Positions 9,718-16,791 of a stretch of DNA of 64,000 nucleotides are shown piece by piece. Position 1 is the stretch's first letter. The number at the start of each line of letters is the position of its first letter. The notes beneath the pieces were generated by a model. The model saw only the letters and a list, made by a program, of their open reading frames with translations, had not been told where the DNA came from and ran no database searches. Source of the DNA: Myxococcaceae bacterium (GTDB lineage: Bacteria; Myxococcota; Myxococcia; Myxococcales; Myxococcaceae); NCBI GenBank assembly GCA_019694595.1, contig JAIBBQ010000001.1, positions 1-64,000 of the forward strand, given 5' to 3'. Both the position numbers and the translations under genes were made by a program.

Positions 9718-10167
9718 GTGGTTTCGACGACGCCCGCCCCGGCAGCCACCCGTGCCGCGCTTTCCCTCGTCACGACGACCTGCTTGTTGGTGCTCTGCTC
9801 GTGCACGTCGGCGCCAGAGTACTCACCGGTACGCCTGGGCCCCGTCTTCGACGCCGGGGCCGGGCTCTCGTGTGACGAGTACTGCGCGCAGCGACATTTC
9901 TGCACGGCTCAGACGGTCGAGGCGTGCAAGTCCGGCTGCCAGAACGAAGAGCAGGCACAGGCCGCTGCCTGCCTCAAGTACCTCGCAGGGCAACGCAGGT
10001 GCGAGATCGCCGAGGACAACGTGTCCTGCAGCGCCATGCGGCAATCGCCGTGTTCCACCAACTTCTGCGCGGCCACCGTTTGCCGGCTCTGCCAAGGCTG
10101 TGTGGTTCACTGCGAGCTGGGCACCTGCCGCGGCGATGACGGTGGTTCGCTCGCGTATTGCGACTAG
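9718..10167 (+). CDS. small Cys-rich putative lipoprotein
   Basis: The product of about 149 residues starts with GTG and a hydrophobic stretch ending LLVLCSC, a weak lipobox. The mature part has about 15 cysteines in spaced pairs (CDEYCAQRHFC, CRLCQGCVVHC), suggesting a disulfide-knotted exported protein. It lies 8 bp after the TatA-like gene. The GTG has a Shine-Dalgarno match that is too close, so the exact start is uncertain. I recognise no family. Confidence 0.55.
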   Translation: MVSTTPAPAATRAALSLVTTTCLLVLCSCTSAPEYSPVRLGPVFDAGAGLSCDEYCAQRHFCTAQTVEACKSGCQNEEQAQAAACLKYLAGQRRCEIAEDNVSCSAMRQSPCSTNFCAATVCRLCQGCVVHCELGTCRGDDGGSLAYCD

Positions 10168-10169
10168 GA

Positions 10170-10201
10170 CCGGTGTCACCGGCGCCCGTCACGTTGACGG
10201 G
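10170..10201. terminator. two adjacent hairpins between convergent genes
   Basis: CCGGTG-T-CACCGG (10170-10182) and CCCGTCA-CGT-TGACGGG (10185-10201) are perfect inverted repeats. They lie between the convergent stops at 10167 and 10189, and the second overlaps the minus-strand stop codon. They could act on both transcripts. Neither has a T-run. Confidence 0.45.
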
Positions 10202-10962
10202 AGGTCGTCTTCGTCAGGCAGTCGTCTGCCGACGAGCAGCCCCGCCTGCTCACGAAGCTGCCGAGGCAGCGTGTGGTCTCCGAGCAGCTCGACGAGGTCG
10301 GCGCGGGCGAGCATGGGCACGATGCGCGCGGCGATCTCCGGCGGCAAGTACGGGTTGAGCGCCAGCGCCCGCCGCACCGCCGGCCGCACCGACCACCGCG
10401 GGTTGCGCCAGATCTCGATGAGCGGCTCGGGCCGGGCCGGCCTGCGGGCCGCGATGCGCACCACCAGGTCCTCGGTGAGCCGGGGGTTCTGCAGCACGTT
10501 GCGCATCACCGACGGCTCGCTGGCGGTGGCCAGGCGCGCGAGCTGGTCGGGGTTGCGGGTGAGCCGGGCCTGCGTCTTCAGGTGACCCAGCGACTGGGTG
10601 AAGAGCTTGGCGTCGAGCCGCTTGGCCACCTCGAGCTCGAGTTCCTTGGCAGGCTTGCCCCAGGCGAAGAGCCCCGCGGCGTGGCGCTGCTCGGCGAGCA
10701 AGGCCACCCGCCGCAGCGCCACCAAGTGGGGAATCTGCTCGCCCTCGAGCTCCAGCGCCTGGGTGAAGGCCGGCAGCACGCAGCCTGCTTCCTCGTCGCC
10801 TTCCCGGGCGAGCCTGATGACCTCTTCCAGGAGCGTCACCGCTTCCTGGGCGTCGAGCCGGCCGAGCAGCCGCGCCGCCGCCCGGCGCACCACCAGGGCC
10901 CCTCCGCCGAGTCGGTGCAGCCGGCGAACGGCTTCCTGCGCCGTGTCCGCCGACAGCGGCAT
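10189..10962 (-). CDS. helical-repeat (LRV/HEAT-like) protein of unknown function
   Basis: The 257-residue product is almost all helical. Its C-terminal half repeats a pattern like LQNPRLTEDLVVRIAAR, WRNPRWSVRPAVRRALALNP and LPPEIAARIVPMLAR, typical of leucine-rich-variant or HEAT-like repeats (Asn-Pro followed by a helix). There is no signal peptide or membrane segment. Its start overlaps the stop of the upstream zinc-ribbon gene (TGATG), so the two are probably translated together. A similar Asn-Pro repeat occurs at the C-terminus of the large protein at 44512-47475. Confidence 0.6.
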   Translation of the reverse strand: MPLSADTAQEAVRRLHRLGGGALVVRRAAARLLGRLDAQEAVTLLEEVIRLAREGDEEAGCVLPAFTQALELEGEQIPHLVALRRVALLAEQRHAAGLFAWGKPAKELELEVAKRLDAKLFTQSLGHLKTQARLTRNPDQLARLATASEPSVMRNVLQNPRLTEDLVVRIAARRPARPEPLIEIWRNPRWSVRPAVRRALALNPYLPPEIAARIVPMLARADLVELLGDHTLPRQLREQAGLLVGRRLPDEDDLPST

Positions 10963-12815
10963 CAGCGCGCCGCGGTGGCCGCCTCGGCGGGCGTCACCGT
11001 GACGCGCACCCGGAAGCCACGCAGGTCCGAAGGGTACTCGTAGAACGCGATGACGAACGGCGCGCGTCCACCGGGGTCCACCGCCTTCGCGGTGTCCACG
11101 CGCTGGTTGAGGCGCTCCACGTCTTCCGCCACGCGAATCTGGCTGAGCTCCGCGGGGGTCGGCGCCGCCCAGGCCCAGGCGTCGCCGGTGCGCACCAGCG
11201 TTTCTCCGTCGAGGATCTCCGCGCGCACCTTCGCCCGCATCGGCCCCGCGCCGCGGTTCTTCACCTCGCCGCGCACGTAGAAGACCGGCCGGCCGCCCGC
11301 GGTCTCGTAGAGCCCGTTGGACAGGTCGATGGCCACCAGGTCGGGCCGGGAGAAGAAGAGCGCCCCGAGCCGCGACGGCGTGAAGGACGCCGCCTCGAGC
11401 TTGCCTTCGTTGAGGAAGACCATGCCGGTCACCGTCACCACCAGCAGCAGCACCGCCGCGATGGCCACGTTCACCACCATCGACAGCGTGCGGTAGCGGC
11501 TGCCGAAGCTCCGCTCCTGCGGCGGCGGTTCCACCGGCGCGGCAGGAGCGGCGATCGCCTCGGGGGGCGGCGCGGGGGTGGTCTCCACCTCGGGGCTGGT
11601 GGGCGCCGACGACGCCTCGCCGTCGCTCACCTCGGGCACCGGCGACGGCGCCGGCATGTCGAAGAGCGCCGCACGGGCCGACCCCTGCGAGAGCTCGCCG
11701 AGGCCCGCGTCGGCCGCGGGGGCGCCGAAGTCGCCCGGGCCGTCGAACCCCGGGTCCTCGGGGATCTCGACCGCCGGCTGCGTGGGCAGCGTCTGCCGGG
11801 TGATGGTCTGCTGCTCGAGCGACGTCTCCCCGAGCGAAGGCGCGGGGGCCGGCGGCGCCTTGGGCCGGGGAGCGCTCGGCGGCGCGGGCACCGGCGCATG
11901 GGAGCCGCTGCGCGAGGTGGATACCGGCGGCAGGGTGCTCGCGCTTCGCGAGGTCGCCACCGGCGCAAGCCCGCTCCCGCTCCGGCTGGTGGCCGCGGGC
12001 TTCGGCGCGGGAGGAGGCGCAGGCGGCGGCGCCGCCGCAGCGGGCGCGGCCGTGGGGAGCGCGTCGTCGAGCGCCCCCTGCAGATCCGCGAAGGGGTCAC
12101 CGCCGCCATCGAAGCTGGGCTGCTCCGCGGGGTACAGCGCGGGCCGGGCCGCGGGCGGCGCAGGCGGCGGAGCCTCTTCCTGGGCCGGGGCCGCGAAGCC
12201 GACGCCTCGGTCGGGCAGCTCGAGGGCGGCTGCGAAGTCGAAGGGGTTCGCGCCCGGAGGGGCCTTCACCACCACGCTCGAGGCCGCGGGACCGGGGGCC
12301 GCGAGGAGCCCCAGGTCGAAGCCCGCGGTCATTCCAGGACTGGTGGCATCGCCGCTCGACGGCTCCTCGGCGGCAGGCGGAGGCGCCGACCAGGTCTGCG
12401 CGAGAGCGCGCGCGCTGGCGGTCACCGCCGCCGGCAAGGCAGCGACCTTGGTGGGGGCGTCGAACTCCTCGGCAGGCACGTGGCGCTGGGCATCGAACGA
12501 CGGCGCCAGCGGGCCCGGGTCGCGGCTCTGGGCCAGGCCCGGGAGATACACGCCCGGCCGGGTCGGCGGCGCAGGCCCGTCACCCAGCGCGGCGAACTGC
12601 GCGAAGGGGTTCGCTTCCGGCGCTGGCGGTGCGGGAGCGATGGCCGGGGCCACCGGCACCGTGCGCTCGCCGGCAGGGGCGGCATCGACCGGGCCTGCCC
12701 GGTTGACGCGGAAGGTGTGCTGGCACTTGGTGCAGCGAACCTTGACGCCTTTGTCCGTGACCTTGTCGTCAGGGATCTTGAACTTGGTCTGGCACCGCTC
12801 GCACTTGACGATCAT
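10962..12815 (-). CDS. zinc-ribbon (MJ0042-type) membrane protein
   Basis: The 617-residue product starts with a zinc ribbon, Cys5-x2-Cys8 and Cys28-x2-Cys31 (CERCQ...CTKCQ), as in the MJ0042/zinc-ribbon-5 family. About 400 residues of Pro/Ala-rich low-complexity linker follow, with repeated TSRSGS elements. A single membrane helix is at about residue 445 (MVVNVAIAAVLLLVVTVTGMV) and a C-terminal beta domain of about 130 residues resembles the DUF3426/FxLYD region. The ribbon would be cytoplasmic and the tail periplasmic. Such proteins are widespread in Myxococcota and are without a settled role. Minus-strand TATACT at 12838-12843 could be its -10 box. Confidence 0.75.
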   Translation of the reverse strand: MIVKCERCQTKFKIPDDKVTDKGVKVRCTKCQHTFRVNRAGPVDAAPAGERTVPVAPAIAPAPPAPEANPFAQFAALGDGPAPPTRPGVYLPGLAQSRDPGPLAPSFDAQRHVPAEEFDAPTKVAALPAAVTASARALAQTWSAPPPAAEEPSSGDATSPGMTAGFDLGLLAAPGPAASSVVVKAPPGANPFDFAAALELPDRGVGFAAPAQEEAPPPAPPAARPALYPAEQPSFDGGGDPFADLQGALDDALPTAAPAAAAPPPAPPPAPKPAATSRSGSGLAPVATSRSASTLPPVSTSRSGSHAPVPAPPSAPRPKAPPAPAPSLGETSLEQQTITRQTLPTQPAVEIPEDPGFDGPGDFGAPAADAGLGELSQGSARAALFDMPAPSPVPEVSDGEASSAPTSPEVETTPAPPPEAIAAPAAPVEPPPQERSFGSRYRTLSMVVNVAIAAVLLLVVTVTGMVFLNEGKLEAASFTPSRLGALFFSRPDLVAIDLSNGLYETAGGRPVFYVRGEVKNRGAGPMRAKVRAEILDGETLVRTGDAWAWAAPTPAELSQIRVAEDVERLNQRVDTAKAVDPGGRAPFVIAFYEYPSDLRGFRVRVTVTPAEAATAAR

Positions 12816-12929
12816 GGGTCGGCCGGACAGCGGCAGGAGTATAGCGCTTGCCGCTCTGGAGACCGGATGCTACGCGCCTTCTTCGCACCGCGTCATTTTT
12901 CGACGGACGCGCGGGGATCAGGGCAAACC

Positions 12930-13547
12930 ATGAGCGACGCAGCCACCGCCGCCGAGCCGAAGGTCATCAAGCGGTACACCAACCGCAAGCTCTACGACAC
13001 CGTCGAGAGCCGGTACGTCACGCTCGACGAGATCGCCGAGATGGTGAAGCAGGGCGTCGAAGTGAAGATCGTCGACAACCGCACCAAGGAAGACCTGACC
13101 TCGGTCACCCTGGCGCAGATCGTCTTCGAGGAAGAGAAGAAGAAGAGCCAGATGCCGCTGTCGGTGCTGCGCGAGATCATCCGCCGCCCGGGCGAGTCGC
13201 TCACCGACTTCCTCAAGACCGAGGTCGGCCCCCGCGTGGAGTCGTTCCGCGAGGAAGCCCAGTCCCGCATCGACAAGCTCCTGCGCCGCGACGAGAAGGA
13301 AGGCGGCGAGAAGCCGGCCGAGGCCCAGGCCCCGGGCAGCGGCGCGTCGCTGTCGCCCGCCGAGCTGCTCAAGTCGAGCCAGCGCGCGGTGGAAGAGTTC
13401 CAGAAGCGCATGGACGAGCGCGTGCGCACGGTGGTCGAGAACGTGGTCGGCAACCTGCCCGCACTCGGCCGCGACCTGACCGTGCTGCTGCAGCGCCTCG
13501 ACGCGCTGGAGAAGAAGGTCGGCGAGCTCGAAGGAAAGAAGCGCTAG
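12930..13547 (+). CDS. PhaR-type polyhydroxyalkanoate regulator domain protein
   Basis: The 205-residue product opens with the PHB/PHA accumulation regulator DNA-binding domain: VIKRYTNRKLYDTVESRYVT, LDEIAEMVKQGVEVKIVDN and EDLTSVTLAQIVFEEE. In known members PhaR binds PHA granules and phasin promoters and releases repression when polymer appears. The rest is helical and highly charged, ending in a coiled coil (LQRLDALEKKVGELEGKKR). The stop directly abuts the stop of the convergent ParA-like gene, which overlaps a phasin-like gene. This context supports a granule-related role. No PHA synthase is in the window. Confidence 0.85.
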   Translation: MSDAATAAEPKVIKRYTNRKLYDTVESRYVTLDEIAEMVKQGVEVKIVDNRTKEDLTSVTLAQIVFEEEKKKSQMPLSVLREIIRRPGESLTDFLKTEVGPRVESFREEAQSRIDKLLRRDEKEGGEKPAEAQAPGSGASLSPAELLKSSQRAVEEFQKRMDERVRTVVENVVGNLPALGRDLTVLLQRLDALEKKVGELEGKKR

Positions 13548-14339
13548 TCAGTAGCGCTTCGAGCGGCGGCCGGCGACGTCCACGTCCTCGGCGATCTGCT
13601 GCATCAAGGTCGCGCCCCGGCTCCAGGGCGCGTATTCCCAGATGGTCTTGCCGTGGCTCTGCGCCTCGTCGATGGCCACGTTGAGCGCCAGCGGCTGGCG
13701 GGCGAGCTTGCCCGGGAAGTAGCTCGCGAGCTTGGCGAGCACCTCGTCGGCGAGCTGGGTCTTCCGGTACAGCGTGGGCACCACCAGGGAGATGCGCAGG
13801 TCCTGGTTCCCCTGCTCCTCGCAGGCGCGGCGCACCGACTCCGTCATCTCCGCGCAGCCGTCGAGCGACAGGTAGGTGGTGGCGACGGGAATCACCACTT
13901 CCTCGCTGGCCATGAGGATGTTGGTGGTGGTGAGCCCCAGCGACGGCGGCGAGTCGATGACCACCACCCCGTAGCCCGCGGCGTCGGCCTGCTTGAGCTT
14001 CTCCTTGAGCAGGTGGTCGCGGCCCGGGCGGCCGGAGCTCACCAGGGGGAAGTCGGCCATCGACTTGTACGCGGGCACCAGCGACAGGTTGGGCACCGCG
14101 GTCGGCACCACCACCCGGTCGAGGGGCACGTCGTCCCTGGTGAGCCAGTCGAAGGCGGTGAGCTCGAGCTCGCGCACGTCGACCCCGAGCGACTTGCCGG
14201 CGTGCCCTTGCGTGTCGAGGTCGACCAGCAGCACGCGCACCTGCTTGGTCTGGGCGAACCAGGCGGCGACGTTGACCGCGAGCGTGGTCTTGCAGGTGCC
14301 GCCCTTCTCGTTGATGAAGGCGATGCGGCGGGCGGTCAC
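13548..14339 (-). CDS. ParA/MinD-type ATPase
   Basis: The 263-residue product has a deviant Walker A motif, NEKGGTCKTT, with signature Lys12 and catalytic Lys17. It continues with VLLVDLDTQGHAGKSLG (switch I Asp) and VVIDSPPSLGL (Walker B), all typical of ParA. Cys replaces the usual Gly in KGGxGKTT. ParA-type ATPases form gradients on nucleoid or membrane that move plasmids, chromosomes, carboxysomes or chemoreceptor arrays. No ParB gene or obvious parS sites are seen. The GTG start overlaps the stop of the phasin-like gene by 4 bp (GTGA), so the coupled partner is likely the cargo adaptor. That adaptor role is inferred. Confidence 0.85.
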   Translation of the reverse strand: MTARRIAFINEKGGTCKTTLAVNVAAWFAQTKQVRVLLVDLDTQGHAGKSLGVDVRELELTAFDWLTRDDVPLDRVVVPTAVPNLSLVPAYKSMADFPLVSSGRPGRDHLLKEKLKQADAAGYGVVVIDSPPSLGLTTTNILMASEEVVIPVATTYLSLDGCAEMTESVRRACEEQGNQDLRISLVVPTLYRKTQLADEVLAKLASYFPGKLARQPLALNVAIDEAQSHGKTIWEYAPWSRGATLMQQIAEDVDVAGRRSKRY

Positions 14340-14635
14340 TTCGATTTCGCCTCGAGCATCTCGTCGACCTTCGATTCCACGCTCGAGAGCAGCTTCTCGA
14401 GCTCGTCGACCTTCTCCTTGAGCACGTCGAGGTCGCCGGTCGACGGCAGGTTCATCGCGGCGAGCGCGGTGCGCAGGCTCTTGTCCAGGGTGCCCTTGGC
14501 GGCCAGGGTCCGGGCGACCAGCGACTGGAGCGCGGTGACGAAGCGCTCGTTGGCCAGGAGCTGCTGGGCGAGCTTGCCGATGCGCTCCTCGCCGGTCTCG
14601 ACGAGCTTCTTCATCACGGGGTTGTCGCGGATCAT
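14336..14635 (-). CDS. phasin-like coiled-coil protein
   Basis: The 99-residue product is entirely helical: MIRDNPVMKKLVETGEERI, then a hydrophobic helix, then AALAAMNLPSTGDLDVLKEK followed by a heptad-repeat coiled coil (VDELEKLLSSVESKVDEMLEA). The Asn-Leu-Pro-Ser/Thr turn ahead of a Lys/Glu heptad region is characteristic of PhaF/PhaI-type granule-associated phasins (LNVPTxxDxxxLxxRxDEL). It is translationally coupled to the ParA-like gene. Phasins coat PHA granules; that this one does is inferred from motif and context. Confidence 0.6.
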   Translation of the reverse strand: MIRDNPVMKKLVETGEERIGKLAQQLLANERFVTALQSLVARTLAAKGTLDKSLRTALAAMNLPSTGDLDVLKEKVDELEKLLSSVESKVDEMLEAKSK

Positions 14636-14687
14636 GGGCGCGGCGGATGGTGATCTCCGCCTCCCGGCGTGTCAAGGTGAACGAAGG

Positions 14688-15602
14688 GTGTCCGCGGTTC
14701 TCTTCGACAAGCAGCTCATCATCGTCACCGGGAAGGGCGGAGTGGGAAAGAGCTCCGTCGCGGCGGCGCTCGCGCTCCTGGCGTCGGGCTCGGGCAAGCG
14801 CACGCTCCTGGTCGAGGTCAACGCGCCCGACCGCGCCAGCGCCCTGCTCGAGCTGCCCCCGTTCGGCGACGACGTCGGGCTGGTGGGGCCCAACCTGTGG
14901 GCGGTCAACCTGCGGCCCGAGCAGGCCATGCGCGAGTACGGCCTGATGATTCTGAAGTTCGAGCGCCTCTACCAGGCGGTGTTCGAGAACCGGGTGGCGC
15001 GGCACTTCATGCGCTTCGTGCCGTCGCTCGCCGAGCTCACCCTGCTCGGCAAGCTGCTCTTCCACATGAAGGAGACGCTGCCGTCGGGCGAGCGCCGCTT
15101 CGAGAAGATCGTGGTCGACGCGCCGGCCACCGGCCACGCGCTCACCTTCCTCTCGGTGCCCGAGGTCATCTTGAACACGGTGCCCCCCGGGGCCCTCGCC
15201 GACAGCGCGTCGTGGATGCGCGCGCTCCTGGTCGACGCCACGCGCACCGCGCCGGTGCTGGTGTCGCTGCCCGAGGACATGCCGATCAACGAGACGCTCG
15301 AGCTCGCCACTGCGCTCAAGTCGCGGGTGTCGATGCGCCCGCAGGCGGTGGTGCTCAACGCCGCGGTGCCGGCGCGCTTCGACGCCGCCGAGCTGCAGAG
15401 CCTGGCGCACGCGCCGGCGCTCCAGGACTCGGCGCGGGTGCACCAGGTGTGGGCCGCGCAGTCGGCCGACGCCGCCAAGCGCCTCGCCGCGCTCGAGCTG
15501 CCGCTGATCACGGTGCCGCGGCTGCACTTGCCCAACTACGGCCGGGCGGCCATCGAGTCGCTGGCGGGCCACCTGCGCCCCCTGGTGGAGCGCCCGCGAT
15601 GA
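14688..15602 (+). CDS. ArsA/Get3-like ATPase, first of a tandem pair
   Basis: The 304-residue product has a Walker A motif GKGGVGKSS with both the signature Lys16 and Lys21, then RTLLVEVNAPDRAS and the switch KIVVDAPATGHALTFL. It belongs to the ArsA/Get3 (TRC40) group. There is no arsenic operon, and the Cys residues that bind arsenite in ArsA are absent. It is about half the length of two-domain ArsA; the second half is encoded by the overlapping downstream gene. The arrangement matches the actinobacterial Get3-like pair (Rv3679-Rv3680, BagA/BagB). A GTG at 14688 is preceded by AGGTGA at good spacing. Confidence 0.85.
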   Translation: MSAVLFDKQLIIVTGKGGVGKSSVAAALALLASGSGKRTLLVEVNAPDRASALLELPPFGDDVGLVGPNLWAVNLRPEQAMREYGLMILKFERLYQAVFENRVARHFMRFVPSLAELTLLGKLLFHMKETLPSGERRFEKIVVDAPATGHALTFLSVPEVILNTVPPGALADSASWMRALLVDATRTAPVLVSLPEDMPINETLELATALKSRVSMRPQAVVLNAAVPARFDAAELQSLAHAPALQDSARVHQVWAAQSADAAKRLAALELPLITVPRLHLPNYGRAAIESLAGHLRPLVERPR

Positions 15603-16726
15603 ACGCGCTCGGCGAGGCGGCCCGCAAGGCCAACGTGCTGGTGTGCGTCGGCCCGGGCGGCGTGGGGAAGACCACCGTCGCCGCCGCGCTGGCGCTGCGC
15701 TCGGCGCTCGAAGGCCAGGGCGCGCTGGTGTGCACCATCGACCCGGCGAAGCGGCTCGCCAACGCGCTGGGGCTCGAGGCGCTCGGCAACGCGGAGACGC
15801 TCATCGACGCCGGGCACCTGGCGAAGGCGGGCCTGAGCCCCAAGGCGCCGATGCGGGCGATGATGCTCGACATGAAGCGCACCTGGGACGAGCTCATCGA
15901 GAAGCGCGCCCAGGGCGAGGCGCGGCAGGCGATCCTCGGCAACCGCTTCTACCAGTCGCTGTCCACCGCGCTGGCGGGCTCGCAGGAGTACATCGCGATG
16001 GAGAAGCTCTGCGAGCTGCGGCTCCAGCGCGACTACCCGCTCATCGTGCTCGACACCCCGCCCACGGCGCACGCGCTCGACTTCCTCGACGCGCCCAACC
16101 GCATCCTGGACTTCCTCGATCAGGACGCCATGAAGTGGGTGCTCACTCCGGCGCTCAAGGCGGGCAAGGCGGGCCTCAAGCTCTTCAACCTGGGCGGCGG
16201 CTTCCTCACCAAGCAGATCAGCAAGTTCATCGGCACCCAGACGATGGAAGAGCTCGCCGGCTTCATGGTGCACATGAGCGGGCTGTACGAGAGCTTCCGC
16301 GAGCGCGCGCGGCAGACCCGCACGCTGCTGGAAGCGCCCACCACCCGCTTCGTGCTGGTGACCGGGCCGATGCCCGAGCGCACCAGCGAGGCCGCGCGCT
16401 TCCTCGAGCTGCTGAAAGAGCACCGCCTCCACGTCGCAGCGGTGGTGGTGAACCGGGTGCACCAGGCCCCGGACGACAAGCTGCTGGCCCAGGCCGAGGC
16501 GCTGGGCGAGCCGCTCAAGACCAAGGTGCTCACCACGTTGAGGGAGCAGACCCAGCTCGCCGCGCAGGACGCGAAGGGCGTCGCCTGGCTCAAGGCGCAC
16601 TGCGGCGCGGTCCCCATCGTGGAAGTGCCCCGCTTCGACCTCGACGTGCACGACCTCCAGAGCCTGGCCACCACCGGCCGCTGGCTGTGGGGGGACCCCT
16701 CGCGCTCCGGGCCGGCGCCGCACTAG
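15599..16726 (+). CDS. ArsA/Get3-like ATPase, second of a tandem pair
   Basis: The 375-residue product has Walker A GPGGVGKTT (Lys24) but Pro19 replaces the signature lysine found in its partner. It continues LVCTIDPAKRLANALGL and YPLIVLDTPPTAHALDFLD, which are close to the second member of the actinobacterial Get3-like pair. A Met-rich and hydrophobic central region (APMRAMMLDMKRTWDELI and GLKLFNLGGGFLTKQISKFI) could hold hydrophobic client helices as in Get3. The ATG overlaps the upstream stop (ATGA), so the two are made together and may form a heterodimer. Confidence 0.87.
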   Translation: MNALGEAARKANVLVCVGPGGVGKTTVAAALALRSALEGQGALVCTIDPAKRLANALGLEALGNAETLIDAGHLAKAGLSPKAPMRAMMLDMKRTWDELIEKRAQGEARQAILGNRFYQSLSTALAGSQEYIAMEKLCELRLQRDYPLIVLDTPPTAHALDFLDAPNRILDFLDQDAMKWVLTPALKAGKAGLKLFNLGGGFLTKQISKFIGTQTMEELAGFMVHMSGLYESFRERARQTRTLLEAPTTRFVLVTGPMPERTSEAARFLELLKEHRLHVAAVVVNRVHQAPDDKLLAQAEALGEPLKTKVLTTLREQTQLAAQDAKGVAWLKAHCGAVPIVEVPRFDLDVHDLQSLATTGRWLWGDPSRSGPAPH

Positions 16727-16779
16727 CCTTGGGCTCAGGGAACCCGGGCGGGGAGCCTGGTGTCCTGGCAGTCCCAAGG
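16727..16779 (+). promoter_or_regulatory. inverted repeat covering a Shine-Dalgarno site
   Basis: CCTTGGG (16727-16733), directly after the ATPase stop codon, is perfectly complementary to CCCAAGG (16773-16779). The second arm includes the AAGGAG ribosome-binding site of the next gene. If the 39-base loop folds, ribosome access to the lipoprotein gene could be limited. Seven base pairs over this distance could be chance. Confidence 0.25.
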
Positions 16780-16791
16780 AGCGACGCCACG

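Noticed and set aside
14688-16726. Arsenite efflux ATPase (ArsA) assignment
   Set aside because: There are no arsB, arsC, arsD or arsR genes, no arsenite-binding cysteines are evident, and the gene is split in two single-domain proteins.
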